DNA of 64,000 nt from Bacillus_BU sp051233475. Lineage in GTDB: Bacteria; Bacillota; Bacilli; Bacillales; Cytobacillaceae. Below the pieces are notes generated by a model, which was not told where the DNA came from, did not search any database, and worked only from the letters and a program-made list of their open reading frames with translations. Of this stretch, positions 1-8,621 are shown one piece after another (the stretch's first letter is position 1; every line of letters starts with the position of its first letter). The stretch spans positions 62,001 through 126,000 of the forward strand of contig NZ_JBKFGH010000004.1 in NCBI RefSeq assembly GCF_051233475.1. The letters run 5' to 3'. The translations under genes and the position numbers were made by a program.

Positions 1-1
1 G

Positions 2-199
2 GTCACAGCCATTGTCGCAGCGCTTCAACTTGGAATTTCAGGTGTAGTAGACTATGGATTAGCGCTAAAAACGTTAATGTTTTGGCATGCATTTATTGGA
101 ATCGGAGAAGGGTTAATCACCGCTTCAATTATGCCATTTGTATTACGTTCCTCTTTTGATTTAAAAAGAAGGGAGTATGCAAATGATGAAACCTGTTAA
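2..199 (+). CDS. cbiM: CbiM-type cobalt/nickel ECF transporter S-component, C-terminal part (5' end outside window)
   Basis: An open frame enters from the left edge in phase 2 and ends at TAA 197-199, giving 65 residues. It shows two hydrophobic stretches, the motif FWHAFIGIGEGLIT and a basic end (LKRREY). The His-containing GIGEGLIT segment is what I know from the last helix of CbiM/NikM substrate-capture proteins. CbiM binds Co2+ or Ni2+ in the membrane and works with CbiQ and CbiO. The three genes that follow are the rest of such a transporter, which supports the call. The end overlaps the next start by 17 bases, indicating translational coupling. Metal specificity cannot be read from this fragment. 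Confidence 0.85.
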   Translation, partial: VTAIVAALQLGISGVVDYGLALKTLMFWHAFIGIGEGLITASIMPFVLRSSFDLKRREYANDETC

Positions 200-458
200 A
201 ATTTGGATGATCATTTCACTTATTGTTGCCGGAGTCTTTTCTTTATTTGCATCAAGTTTACCTGATGGTTATGAAAAAGCGGGAGAGCAGCTTGGGTATA
301 TTGAAAAAGCTACTACTTTTTTTAGAGCGCCATTTCCTGATTATCAGCTTCCGGGGATGAGTGGAGGGCTTTCAGGAAGTATAAGTGGAGTACTCGGCGT
401 TTTGCTTACCTTTTTGATCTTTATTGGAATTGGCAGCTTATTGGGGAAAAAGAAATGA
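183..458 (+). CDS. PDGLE-domain (CbiN-like) membrane protein of the cobalt/nickel transporter
   Basis: A small protein of about 91 residues with an N-terminal membrane helix (about 5-25), the motif SSLPDGYE just after it, and a second helix near the C-terminus (about 65-87, ending in Lys). The LPDG(L/Y)E signature defines the PDGLE domain, the extracytoplasmic accessory part seen fused to or beside CbiM, equivalent to CbiN. AAGGGAG at 169-175 best serves ATG 183 (7-base gap); ATG 177 and 186 are alternatives. It overlaps cbiM upstream and shares ATGA with cbiQ downstream, so the genes are one operon. Probable role: help the S-component load metal. Confidence 0.85.
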   Translation: MMKPVKIWMIISLIVAGVFSLFASSLPDGYEKAGEQLGYIEKATTFFRAPFPDYQLPGMSGGLSGSISGVLGVLLTFLIFIGIGSLLGKKK

Positions 459-1156
459 TGGTAATATCCCTTCCACCAACAAAGGTGCGTTTTGTGGTAG
501 GTTTTCTGATGATTTGTGCCGCGGTGACAGTTGAAAACATTACAGTCATTCTGATCAATTTTTTATTGGCACAGATCCTTCTTCGTGTTTATCATATCCC
601 GTATCGTTTTCAATGGGAAAAGCTCAAACCTCTGTTGTTTTTTTTCCTATTTGTCGGTATTTTTTTTCCGCTAACAATGGGATTTCAAGGGTTTTTAAAA
701 GCAGCTATTTATAGTGGAAGATTGATTTTTGTCGCTCAAATACTAGCATATATTCTTTATAAAACTTCAAATCAAGAGTTTCTTCGTTCTCTTTATCAAT
801 TAAAGATTCCAACAATTTTCATTGAAATGATCCACTTTACGTTAAGGTTTATGGATGTGTTTGTCGCCGAAATAAAAAGAATGAAGTTAAGCTTGAAGAG
901 TAAAGGGTTCTTTATAGGAAAATGGTTTAATTATAAAAAATATGCAGTGCTTGGGAGTTTATTAGGAAGTATGCTGAGGCGTTCAATCCAACGATCTGAG
1001 CGTATTTATTTAGGTATGCGAAGCAGGGGATTCACTGAAAGCATCATTCAGTATGAACATGAACAGATTTCAGTTAGGTATTGGTTACATACAGCACCAT
1101 GGTTTATCACGATGGTAGTGATTCAGATTTTGACTAAGATTTGGGGGAAAGGCTGA
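455..1156 (+). CDS. cbiQ: Energy-coupling factor transmembrane protein (CbiQ/EcfT)
   Basis: 233 residues with four to five hydrophobic segments, a central basic cytoplasmic loop and the sequence RRSIQRSERIYLGMRSRGF, which contains the Arg/Gly-rich helix that couples EcfT proteins to their ATPases. The usual EcfT family length is 220-270. It sits between the PDGLE gene (ATGA overlap, 455-458) and the ATPase gene (stop followed by TTG within 2 bases), so it is the membrane scaffold of the same transporter. ATG 455 or 458 are both possible starts. There is no sign of damage. Confidence 0.9.
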   Translation: MMVISLPPTKVRFVVGFLMICAAVTVENITVILINFLLAQILLRVYHIPYRFQWEKLKPLLFFFLFVGIFFPLTMGFQGFLKAAIYSGRLIFVAQILAYILYKTSNQEFLRSLYQLKIPTIFIEMIHFTLRFMDVFVAEIKRMKLSLKSKGFFIGKWFNYKKYAVLGSLLGSMLRRSIQRSERIYLGMRSRGFTESIIQYEHEQISVRYWLHTAPWFITMVVIQILTKIWGKG

Positions 1157-1157
1157 A

Positions 1158-1973
1158 TTGAATATATTTACTTTACGTAACATTACATATGGATATGATC
1201 CTGAAAACCCAATCTTAAAAAACCTTTCCTTTGATATAAAAAAAGGAAAAAAGACGGCAATCGTTGGAGCAAATGGAGCGGGGAAATCAACAATTTTGTT
1301 TCATTTAAATGGCTTGTATACAGCTAATTCAGGGGAGATCGCCTTCAATGGGCAAATCGTGAATCGCCGGATTCAAAAAGAAATGGTCCGAAACGTAGGT
1401 GTGGTTTTTCAAGATCCAGATGATCAAATTCTTTCATTAACGGTAAGAGAAGATATTGAATTTGGGCCATACCAAATGGGCTTTAACAGTGAAGCGGTGA
1501 AGCAGAAGGTCGATAAGTATCTAAAACTATTGAATATTGAACATTTAGCAGAGCGAAATCCGTCTGAGCTGAGCTATGGTCAAAAAAAGCATGTTGCGAT
1601 TGCCGGGGTCCTTGCGATGGAGACAGAGGTTTTTATTTTAGACGAGCCAATGGCATTTCTTGACCCGAAAGGAAAAGAGCAAATGCACTCTATTTTACAA
1701 GTTTTACAAACTGAAGGGAAAACGGTTGTTGTCGCATCGCATGACATGCAATTTGTAGCGGAATGGGCAGATGAAGTAATTGTGATTCATGAGGGTGAAT
1801 GTTTAGGGTGTTTTACTCCAAATGAATTGTTTCTAAATGAGGATATTATTCAAAAAGCGCGCTTAACACTACCAATCGTATTCCAAATAATGAAGGATAT
1901 TTGGAAAGGGAAACTGGCCGAAATTCCAATCAAACTTGAAGATGCTAAAGCGTGGCTGAAGGAAAATCTATAA
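1158..1973 (+). CDS. cbiO: Cobalt/nickel ECF transporter ATP-binding protein (CbiO)
   Basis: A 271-residue ABC ATPase. Walker A is GANGAGKST (about 37-45), the signature is LSYGQ (about 138), Walker B is VFILDEP (about 157) and the switch His is in ASHDMQ. It hydrolyses ATP to drive metal uptake through CbiQ and CbiM. The start is TTG 1158, behind the strong GGGGGAAAGG site at 1143-1152; no in-frame ATG lies near. Last gene of the operon, followed at once by a hairpin terminator. Confidence 0.93.
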   Translation: MNIFTLRNITYGYDPENPILKNLSFDIKKGKKTAIVGANGAGKSTILFHLNGLYTANSGEIAFNGQIVNRRIQKEMVRNVGVVFQDPDDQILSLTVREDIEFGPYQMGFNSEAVKQKVDKYLKLLNIEHLAERNPSELSYGQKKHVAIAGVLAMETEVFILDEPMAFLDPKGKEQMHSILQVLQTEGKTVVVASHDMQFVAEWADEVIVIHEGECLGCFTPNELFLNEDIIQKARLTLPIVFQIMKDIWKGKLAEIPIKLEDAKAWLKENL

Positions 1974-1987
1974 AATAATGGTAATAA

Positions 1988-2012
1988 AAAGGCTGACTTA
2001 GTGTCAGCCTTT
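1988..2012. terminator. Bidirectional intrinsic terminator between cbiO and the CNNM gene
   Basis: AAAGGCTGAC (1988-1997), loop TTAGT, then GTCAGCCTTT (2003-2012): a perfect 10-bp stem with T-rich flanks. It lies between convergent genes, 15 bases after cbiO and 5 before the next stop codon, so it can serve both strands. Confidence 0.9.
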
Positions 2013-2016
2013 TGCT

Positions 2017-3366
2017 TTAGTATATAACTTCGGATTTGGTTATTGGCAGTGAATGAATCATTTCTTCAACAGGAACTATTTTTGAAACTTCTACATACTT
2101 AATATGATGTTCTTCCATTTCCTGTATTTTGAATGAATATTGCTCAAACTGTACACTATCGCCTTCCTTGGCTTCATAGTTTTCTGTAAGGATCCAGCCC
2201 CCGATTGTATCGACATCCTCATCGTTAATTTCAAGTCCTAATAAATCGTTGACTTCACTTACTAGCACTTTAGCATCGATAATATAGTGATCATCTTTAA
2301 TTTTGCGAACCATCGGTACTTCATCCATATCAAATTCATCCCGAATCTCTCCAACTATTTCCTCTAGGATATCTTCAACTGTAACGAGACCGGACGTTCC
2401 TCCATATTCATCCATTAAAATGGCTAAATGGATACGCTCTTTCTGCATTTTTACAAGTAAATCATGAATTGGTATGGAGTCGATAACCCTAATAATAGGA
2501 CGGATATAGGATTCAAGAGTACGGATTGAGCTTTCCTGATTTGAAATAATATCGGTCATAATTTCTTTTATATTAACCATCCCAATAATATGGTCTTTGT
2601 CACCATCGATAATCGGATATCGAGTAAATTTTTCAATTTGAGCAACCTTCAAAAACGTTTCGAGCGTATCATTTTTTGATAGTGAAATAATTTCCGTTCT
2701 AGGGACCATTATTTCCTTGGCAATGCGGTTGTCAAATTCAAATATTTTATTTACATACTTAAACTCTGATTGGTTAATTTCACCACTTTTATAGCTTTCC
2801 GACAAAATAATACGAAGTTCTTCTTCGGTATGAGCCAATTCATGTTCAGAAACCTGTTTCAAGCCGAACATATTTGTTGTGATTCGAGCTGCACCGTTAA
2901 GAGCCCAAATAAACGGATACATCACTTTATAGAACATGATGAGGGGTCTTGCGGTAGCTAAGCTGACAAATTCGGCTTTTTGAATGGCTAATGTTTTAGG
3001 GGCTAACTCTCCAACGACAACATGTAGAAACGTTACTACTGCAAAGGCAATAACGAGTGAGATTACCTGAGTAATAGAGCTAGGAATATTGATACCCTGT
3101 AATAATGGTTTAATTAGGTGCTCAACTGTCGGCTCTCCAAGCCAACCAAGTCCGAGAGCCGTAATCGTTATCCCGAGCTGACAGGCAGATAAATACTCAT
3201 CTAAATTGGAGATGATTTTCTTAGCAACAATTGCATTCTTGTTTCCTTCATCAATCAATTGGTCAATTCGAGAACTCCTAATCCTTATTATGGCAAATTC
3301 ACTTGCCACAAAAAATGCCGTTAAAGCAATTAAAATGGCTATTAAAACCAAGTTTAATATGTCCAA
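2017..3366 (-). CDS. CNNM/CBS/CorC-type membrane protein (hemolysin C family)
   Basis: 449 residues. Order of parts: DUF21/CNNM membrane domain (about 1-190, four hydrophobic segments with EFAI and QLGIT), a paired CBS module (about 205-335, with MVPRTEI and GGTSGLVTVEDILEEI), and a C-terminal CorC/HlyC domain (about 350-435). The family includes Mg2+/Co2+ efflux proteins; hemolysin is a historical name. TTG 3366 with AAGGGAA 6 bases ahead fixes the start. It lies 61 bases after a broken MerR gene on the same strand, which may once have controlled it. The transported ion is inferred from family only. Confidence 0.9.
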   Translation of the reverse strand: MDILNLVLIAILIALTAFFVASEFAIIRIRSSRIDQLIDEGNKNAIVAKKIISNLDEYLSACQLGITITALGLGWLGEPTVEHLIKPLLQGINIPSSITQVISLVIAFAVVTFLHVVVGELAPKTLAIQKAEFVSLATARPLIMFYKVMYPFIWALNGAARITTNMFGLKQVSEHELAHTEEELRIILSESYKSGEINQSEFKYVNKIFEFDNRIAKEIMVPRTEIISLSKNDTLETFLKVAQIEKFTRYPIIDGDKDHIIGMVNIKEIMTDIISNQESSIRTLESYIRPIIRVIDSIPIHDLLVKMQKERIHLAILMDEYGGTSGLVTVEDILEEIVGEIRDEFDMDEVPMVRKIKDDHYIIDAKVLVSEVNDLLGLEINDEDVDTIGGWILTENYEAKEGDSVQFEQYSFKIQEMEEHHIKYVEVSKIVPVEEMIHSLPITKSEVIY

Positions 3367-3427
3367 ATAATTTCCCTTAGCTCGTTTATATTACGAGTAA
3401 GGTGTCACCTCCCAGTTAGTAAAAAAA

Positions 3428-3849
3428 TTAACTTGTTAAACTCAAAAGGGATTTCATTAAAGCTGAACCCTCGACGGTGAGTTTTTTCGATAAGTCATTT
3501 TTTTGGTGCTCCTCCAGCTGCTCGATTAACGGTAATATGGCCGATATTTCCGTACGAAGCTGTTGAATTTGTTTCGTAACCTCGCTTATATGCTTTTCAA
3601 CCTCGGAGCTTTCGATCACTTTTGATTTATTTAAGTCTAGTTTTCTCTTAATCTCTTCCAAGGGAAGATGTATTCTTTTGCATTCTTCAATAAACTTTAA
3701 ATCAGTTAATGCCTGATCACTATACATTCGATAATTTGATTTCGAACGCTCTGCTTTTAAGATTCCAAGACTTGTATAATAATCAATTGTTCGTTTAGAA
3801 ACATTCGCGAGAAGCGCTAGTTCGCCGATACGATAGAATGTCCCATCAT
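3428..3849 (-). pseudogene. MerR-family regulator interrupted by a frameshift near its start
   Basis: The long frame reads YRIGELALLANVSKRTIDYY, a clear MerR winged-helix start, followed by a coiled-coil dimerisation helix (about 85-125). In this frame, however, TGA at 3852-3850 (minus-strand order) precedes the motif and no ATG, GTG or TTG lies between them. The ribosome site GGGGTGAT with ATGATG (3849-3844) is in another phase and reaches a stop after ten codons. Adding one base in the run around 3837-3841 would give an intact protein of about 140 residues beginning MMGHFYRIGEL. So this is either a recent single-base deletion or a base-call error. The first internal Met (3727) would lack the DNA-binding domain. 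Confidence 0.8.
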
Positions 3850-3993
3850 ATCACCCCAATAAAAGTAAATTATTTTATATTATAGTAGAAGATAAACCAT
3901 ACAGTCAAACGTTATACTTGGTAAAATGGTGGTTATCTATAGTTTATGATAATAAGAAATGAATATGATTTCAGGTTTTAAAAAAAGTATATG

Positions 3994-4020
3994 AAAAAGC
4001 ACCGGTGTGTTGCCCGATGC
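3994..4020 (-). terminator. Terminator of the acetyltransferase gene
   Basis: On the minus strand GCATCGG, loop, CCGGTGC (4020-4014 and 4005-3999; one G-T pair), then TTTTTCAT. It follows the acetyltransferase stop by 14 bases. Confidence 0.75.
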
Positions 4021-4033
4021 TCGCCACATTTGT

Positions 4034-4591
4034 TTATATTGTGTTAATTGCTTTAGACCATTCCTTAGCTAGCATGCTATATACAATTAAATTGTGAAAG
4101 GAATAATATAATCGCTCCCCATCCCTGATAATTCCTTCTTTTGTAAATCCAAGCCTTTCAGGAATCGCCCTGCTTTTATGGTTTTTTTGACCACATCGTA
4201 TTTCAATTCGATTTAAACCGAGCTCATAAAAAGCGTAGTTGATAAGGGCATGGACGGATCTTGTCATAATCCCATGGCCTTGTGCGTTACGAGCCAAATA
4301 ATATCCTAAACTAGTTTGAGAATTGTGCCAATCCATTTGATGAAATCCGATTGACCCCACCAACGCCCCCTTATAGCGAATACCTGCATTAAAACCATCA
4401 TTCTCTGCAAATTGTTTTAGCCACATAGGGATGATGGTATGGTATTGAATGGGGGAGGTCATATTATTAACCCAAGGAAGCCACATTTTTAAATGGTCAC
4501 GATTTTGATCCACCAAATAAAATAATTCTTCCGCATGCTGGATTTGAAACAACTGGAGTTCAATCTCCTGGTCAACTTTTAAAGTAAACAT
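4034..4591 (-). CDS. RimJ/RimL-type GNAT acetyltransferase
   Basis: 185 residues with the GNAT fold of the RimL/YdaF group: an N-terminal HLKMWLPWV segment, the acetyl-CoA loop around YLARNAQGHGIMTRSV (about 109-124), and LNRIEIRCGQKNHKSRAIPERLGF (split as LNRIEIRC and NHKSRAIPERLGF), typical of the C-terminal half. Members acetylate N-termini of ribosomal proteins or related amines; the substrate here is unknown. AGGAG lies 6 bases before ATG 4591. It is a single gene with its own terminator. Confidence 0.88.
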   Translation of the reverse strand: MFTLKVDQEIELQLFQIQHAEELFYLVDQNRDHLKMWLPWVNNMTSPIQYHTIIPMWLKQFAENDGFNAGIRYKGALVGSIGFHQMDWHNSQTSLGYYLARNAQGHGIMTRSVHALINYAFYELGLNRIEIRCGQKNHKSRAIPERLGFTKEGIIRDGERLYYSFHNLIVYSMLAKEWSKAINTI

Positions 4592-4650
4592 AAGCAGCTC
4601 CTTTTTCTCAGATTAGAAGTTAAAAAGGAATAAACCACTATGGGATTGTG

Positions 4651-5781
4651 TTAATTATTTGCAATAGGTAAAGTAATAATGAAGTTTGTTTGATCTGGGA
4701 TGGATTGGCATGTGAGTGCCCCTTTATGCTTTTCAATAATTTCACGGCAAACAAATAGCCCAAGACCTGTACCGAGTTTTTTTGTGGTGACAAATGGCTC
4801 GAAAATAGTGTTTAGTTGTGGTTCAGGAATCATCGGTCCATTATTTGAAACAAGTATTTTGACTTGGTTATTATCCAATTTTGAGCATTTTATTTGGATG
4901 GTAGGATCGCTGCGATATTGGCTGAGTACATCCAATGCATTAAAAATAATATTGATGAATACTTGTCGTATTTCATCGCAATATCCGTAAAGCTCGATTT
5001 CTCCCTCCAAATTTAAATTATTGAGGACCTTTACTTTACTGTCCAATATACTTGGATACAGAAAAGTTAATACTTCCTCAACTAGTTCATTTAGGGAAAA
5101 GATTGTTTTTTCCTTTCCAATGACTTCTTTTTTTGAGAGTAGTAGAAACTGAGAAATTCTAAAGTTCAATTGCTCCAATTCACTTGAGATAATATCCAGG
5201 TATTTCATATCCTGATATTCTGACTTTAAAAGCTGGATAAAACCTTGAATGGATGTAAGAGGATTGCGGAATTCATGAACAAAGCTTGAAGTCATTTGTC
5301 CAAGCAGTGTAAGACGATCTTGGTGAGTGGAATCGATAAACTGATTTTTTTCCTCGATTATCTTATCCTTTTCCTCGGTGTAATAGGATACGGCATAATA
5401 AGTGAAAACATCAAAAAAATCGTTTACTTCATTTATAATTTTTGATAGCTCATCCCATTCCAATTGCATTTTCATAATAAATTGAAATAAAACGGATCTA
5501 CCAACATTTACATTATAAACAAAATCTCCGATATTGCTGTTTACTCGAACTCGTTCTTCGCCAACCTTGGTGGCAACCATGCGCATGTAGCAATCAAGGT
5601 CTTCCCCCGACTTGGTGAGCATATTAACAATGATATGATAAATGACTTCCCGGTTCTTTCGAACAATCTCTTTAAAGGAATCTCCGGTTGAAACAAGAAT
5701 TCTATTTTCCCATTCATTAAAAATATTATTCTTTTGATCGACTAAAAAGTCGAGTAGTCTTTTTTTTGGTGCAGCTATCAT
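4651..5781 (-). CDS. Soluble sensor histidine kinase (sporulation-kinase-like)
   Basis: 376 residues, no membrane segment. An N-terminal all-helical sensor region (about 1-140) resembles the HisK_N domain of Bacillus kinases. The H-box is SSFVHEFRNPL (His about 170), followed by the ATP-binding domain with N-box FINIIFNALD and G-boxes (GTGLGLFVCREI) to the end. The phosphoacceptor context HEFRNPLTSIQGF is like KinA-type kinases that feed Spo0F, but no response regulator lies nearby, so its partner is unknown. The ribosome site before ATG 5781 is weak (GGGTGAGA). Confidence 0.87.
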   Translation of the reverse strand: MIAAPKKRLLDFLVDQKNNIFNEWENRILVSTGDSFKEIVRKNREVIYHIIVNMLTKSGEDLDCYMRMVATKVGEERVRVNSNIGDFVYNVNVGRSVLFQFIMKMQLEWDELSKIINEVNDFFDVFTYYAVSYYTEEKDKIIEEKNQFIDSTHQDRLTLLGQMTSSFVHEFRNPLTSIQGFIQLLKSEYQDMKYLDIISSELEQLNFRISQFLLLSKKEVIGKEKTIFSLNELVEEVLTFLYPSILDSKVKVLNNLNLEGEIELYGYCDEIRQVFINIIFNALDVLSQYRSDPTIQIKCSKLDNNQVKILVSNNGPMIPEPQLNTIFEPFVTTKKLGTGLGLFVCREIIEKHKGALTCQSIPDQTNFIITLPIANN

Positions 5782-5998
5782 TTTATTGTCTCACCCATTC
5801 TTCCTGTAAATCCTATGTTTATATATTTATAGAAGTATTCGATTTAAAAAGACAAAATCCTTTGAAATTTTTAAGAAAATTTAAAAAATAGGAAAAATTG
5901 TTCAGGAATTTAGGGCAATAGAAAGTATGAAAATCCAATGAAATTTATTTAGAAGTGAGATTTAGCATAGTAAATTTGAACATTTCTTGATTAAATAA

Positions 5999-6050
5999 AG
6001 ATAATCATTCTCAATTATAAATTTGTGCGTTATAATGAGAATAGTTATCA
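5999..6050 (+). promoter_or_regulatory. feoAB promoter with two Fur boxes
   Basis: Two 7-1-7 boxes match the Bacillus Fur consensus TGATAATNATTATCA: AGATAAT-C-ATTCTCA (5999-6013) and TGAGAAT-A-GTTATCA (6036-6050), each with 13 of 14 or 12 of 14 positions. A -10 TATAAT (6031-6036) lies between and abuts the second box, with a poor -35 TTCTCA (6008-6013) inside the first. Iron-bound Fur would cover both promoter elements. Basis: motif seen; repression is inference from known Fur control of feo genes. The rest of 5782-6089 shows nothing else I can support. Confidence 0.8.
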
Positions 6051-6089
6051 TGAATTCCATTTTTTTCATATATACTATGGGGTGATTAC

Positions 6090-6317
6090 ATGCTCGGATT
6101 TTTAAAAACAGGTGAAAAAGGAAAAATTAAGGACCTTTCAGGCGCGGATCATTTAGTAAGAAGACGGCTGATGGATCTTGGTATAACAAATGGCAGTGAA
6201 GTGAGTATTAAATGTATCATGCCGTTTGGTGGTCCGTTAATGGTGGAGTCTTGTGGGCAATGTGTTGGAATTCGCCGCAAGGAAGCATGTCAAATTAAAG
6301 TGGAGAGAGTAATTTAA
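6090..6317 (+). CDS. feoA: Ferrous iron transport protein A
   Basis: 75 residues forming one SH3-like FeoA domain (RRRLMDLGI at about 25-33, then MPFGGPLMVE). FeoA is a small cytosolic partner that binds FeoB. GGGGTGAT lies 3 bases before ATG 6090 and the stop touches the feoB start (6317/6318), so they are translated together. First gene behind the Fur-boxed promoter. Confidence 0.95.
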   Translation: MLGFLKTGEKGKIKDLSGADHLVRRRLMDLGITNGSEVSIKCIMPFGGPLMVESCGQCVGIRRKEACQIKVERVI

Positions 6318-8309
6318 ATGGAAATTGGACTGTTAGGAAACCCAAATACAGGAAAAACATCTCTGTTTAACAACTTGACCGGTTCCTATGAGTATGTTGG
6401 GAACTGGAGCGGTGTAACAGTTGAAAAGAAAGTTGGAAAGTTTAAAAATAGTCTTGATAAATTAATCGATTTACCCGGAATTTATACGTTAAGTCCGCTT
6501 TCCCGAGACGAGGGTGTCGTAACAGACTTTTTGTTGTCAGGGGAAGGCGATAAATTACTAAATATTCTTGATGCTTCACAGCTTGAACGTAATTTGCATT
6601 TAACTATTCAGCTTTTGGAGTACGGCAAACCTCTTGTAGTTGGTTTAAATATGGGAGATGTTGCTAAAGGCCGCGGTATTCATGTAGACACTGAGCCTTT
6701 AGCAAAGTATTTAGGTGTTCCAGTTGTTTCGGTTATTGCAAGAAGTGGTAAAGGCTGCGATCAATTAGCCGACCTTCTTACTGGACAGACTGATATCGAC
6801 GTCAATATGAATATTGTAAACTATGGAAATAATGTAGAGAATTTAATCGGTGATTTTGTACAAACCATACAAGAGAAAACGGTCCATTCACCAAGATGGT
6901 TAGCTCTTCAACTGTTAGAAGGTAATATTAAAGTTAAGCAGTATTTAACTACTATTACTGAAGCAGAAAAAGTAGAACGTTTTGTTGCCTCTGTTCAGAA
7001 AATCGTTGGAGAAGAAACACTCGAACATTTTGTCCATCGAATGAGACGGGGAACGATTGATAACATTGTCAAAAAGGCTGTGAAAAAAGAAGAGAAGGCA
7101 ATTACACCATTAAGTGAACGCGTCGATAAAATTGTCACAAACAAATTTTTGGGAATTCCAATATTTTTAGTGGTTATGTATGTTTTGTTTATGTTGACCT
7201 TTGATTGGCTTGGTTTCCCATTATCCGATGCGTTGGACGCTTTAATTGCGGGTCCAATTACATCAGGAATTGAGAATACGTTAAATGCTGTAGGAGCATC
7301 TGACTTTATTCAGGCGCTAGTGATTGATGGAATTGTTGCCGGTGTCGGCGGTGTCCTAGTATTTGTACCGCAAATCTTTATTTTGTTCCTATTCATTTCG
7401 ATTTTGGAAGACTCAGGATATATGGCTCGTGTTGCCCTGGTCATGGATCGTATTATGGAATCCGTTGGTTTAAATGGAAAGGCATTTATTCCAATGATTA
7501 TTGGATTTGGCTGTAATGTTCCTGGGATTATGGCAGCCAGAACGATCGAAACACCGAAAGAACGCTTGCTAACCATTTTATTAACACCATTAATGTCATG
7601 CTCTGCACGTCTCCCGGTTTATGCGTTGTTTGTTGGAGCATTTTTCTTGAAAAATAAGGCATTTGTAGTATTATCTTTATACGTATTAGGTATCGTTGTA
7701 TCATTAATACTTGCAAAACTTTTTTCATCGACAATCTTAAAAGGTGAGACTTCTTTATTTGTTATCGAATTACCACCTTATCGAAAACCTCAGTTCCAGG
7801 CGTTACTAAGAAGTACGTGGGATAAGGGAAAAAACTTTGTAAAAAAGGCTGGAACATTTATCTTTGCCGGTTCCGTATTAATTTGGATTCTAGCCTATGC
7901 TGGTCCAAACGGCTTGAATGTAGAGATGGATGATAGCTTCTTAGCTGTAATCGGTGGAATTTTTGCCCCGTTGCTTGCACCAATCGGCTTTGGGACTTGG
8001 CAGGCAGGTGCTGCACTAATGACAGGCTTCTTGGCAAAAGAGGCAATTATCTCGACTATGAACATTATTTATTTTGTTCCAGATGAAGCAAGTCTACAAG
8101 GACTTCTTGTTGATACTTTTTCTCCACTTGCTGCGTACAGTTTTATGGCATTTATATTATTGTATATTCCTTGTCTTGCTACTGCAGCGACTATTTATAA
8201 AGAAACTGGCTCAACAAAATGGACAGCTTTTTCAATCGGTTATGCTTTAGTGATCGCTTATATTTTATGTTTAATCATTTATCAAGGTGGAAAATTGCTC
8301 GGATTTTAA
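6318..8309 (+). CDS. feoB: Ferrous iron transporter FeoB
   Basis: 663 residues. The N-terminal G domain has G1 GNPNTGKTS (about 7-15), G3 DLPG (about 52) and G4 NMGD (about 112; usually NxxD), then a helical GDI-like region, then a membrane part (about 280-663) with two Gate motifs around GYMARVALVMD / GCNVPGIMAARTIE and SCSARLPVYALF, plus a later GFLAKEAIISTMNIIY. It imports Fe2+ across the membrane using GTP. Length fits shorter Gram-positive FeoB. A strong hairpin follows 8 bases after the stop. Confidence 0.96.
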   Translation: MEIGLLGNPNTGKTSLFNNLTGSYEYVGNWSGVTVEKKVGKFKNSLDKLIDLPGIYTLSPLSRDEGVVTDFLLSGEGDKLLNILDASQLERNLHLTIQLLEYGKPLVVGLNMGDVAKGRGIHVDTEPLAKYLGVPVVSVIARSGKGCDQLADLLTGQTDIDVNMNIVNYGNNVENLIGDFVQTIQEKTVHSPRWLALQLLEGNIKVKQYLTTITEAEKVERFVASVQKIVGEETLEHFVHRMRRGTIDNIVKKAVKKEEKAITPLSERVDKIVTNKFLGIPIFLVVMYVLFMLTFDWLGFPLSDALDALIAGPITSGIENTLNAVGASDFIQALVIDGIVAGVGGVLVFVPQIFILFLFISILEDSGYMARVALVMDRIMESVGLNGKAFIPMIIGFGCNVPGIMAARTIETPKERLLTILLTPLMSCSARLPVYALFVGAFFLKNKAFVVLSLYVLGIVVSLILAKLFSSTILKGETSLFVIELPPYRKPQFQALLRSTWDKGKNFVKKAGTFIFAGSVLIWILAYAGPNGLNVEMDDSFLAVIGGIFAPLLAPIGFGTWQAGAALMTGFLAKEAIISTMNIIYFVPDEASLQGLLVDTFSPLAAYSFMAFILLYIPCLATAATIYKETGSTKWTAFSIGYALVIAYILCLIIYQGGKLLGF

Positions 8310-8315
8310 AGATTT

Positions 8316-8341
8316 AGCGCAAGCAACAGCTTGCGCTTTTT
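8316..8341 (+). terminator. Terminator after feoB
   Basis: GCGCAAGC (8317-8324), loop AACA, GCTTGCGC (8329-8336), then TTTTTCTT. It separates feoB from the small Cys-rich gene and would lower that gene's expression unless read through. Confidence 0.88.
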
Positions 8342-8369
8342 CTTAAACATATTAGGGAGAGAATAAATT

Positions 8370-8519
8370 ATGCTAATAAACTTACTTATTGGTGGAGCTA
8401 TTTTTGGATATGCGACATGGGCTTTTGTACGGTTTATCAATCGGTCCAAGCAAGGAAAATGTGCCGCTTGTCATGCTCAAAGCAGTTGTTCAAGTGAATC
8501 AAATTGTCAAACCAAATAA
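8370..8519 (+). CDS. FeoB-associated Cys-rich membrane protein
   Basis: 49 residues. One membrane helix (about 3-21, LINLLIGGAIFGYATWAFV) and a short Cys-rich tail (KCAACHAQSSC...NC). GGGAGAGAA lies 6 bases before ATG 8370. This matches the FeoB-associated Cys-rich membrane protein family, found directly after feoB in Firmicutes and thought to play the FeoC role. The four Cys and one His could bind iron or a cluster; that is inference. Confidence 0.88.
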   Translation: MLINLLIGGAIFGYATWAFVRFINRSKQGKCAACHAQSSCSSESNCQTK

Positions 8520-8578
8520 TTAAATGGATGGAAAGAAATAATAAATTGATTAAAAATGTTTATTAACAGCACAGGTTG

Positions 8579-8592
8579 GTGTAAAATTACAC
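8579..8592. promoter_or_regulatory. 14-bp dyad before the XRE regulator, possible operator
   Basis: GTGTAA-AA-TTACAC, a perfect 6-bp inverted repeat around AA, 30 bases upstream of GTG 8622. If the gene started at ATG 8556 the dyad would be inside the coding region, so it supports the later start. Site and regulator lie together, as is common for autoregulated XRE repressors; binding is inference. Confidence 0.4.
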
Positions 8593-8621
8593 TAAAAGAT
8601 ATAAAAAGGGATGACCTAGCT

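Noticed and set aside
8556..8621. Earlier ATG start for the XRE regulator
   Set aside because: No ribosome site and the dyad operator would be inside the gene; GTG 8622 fits better.
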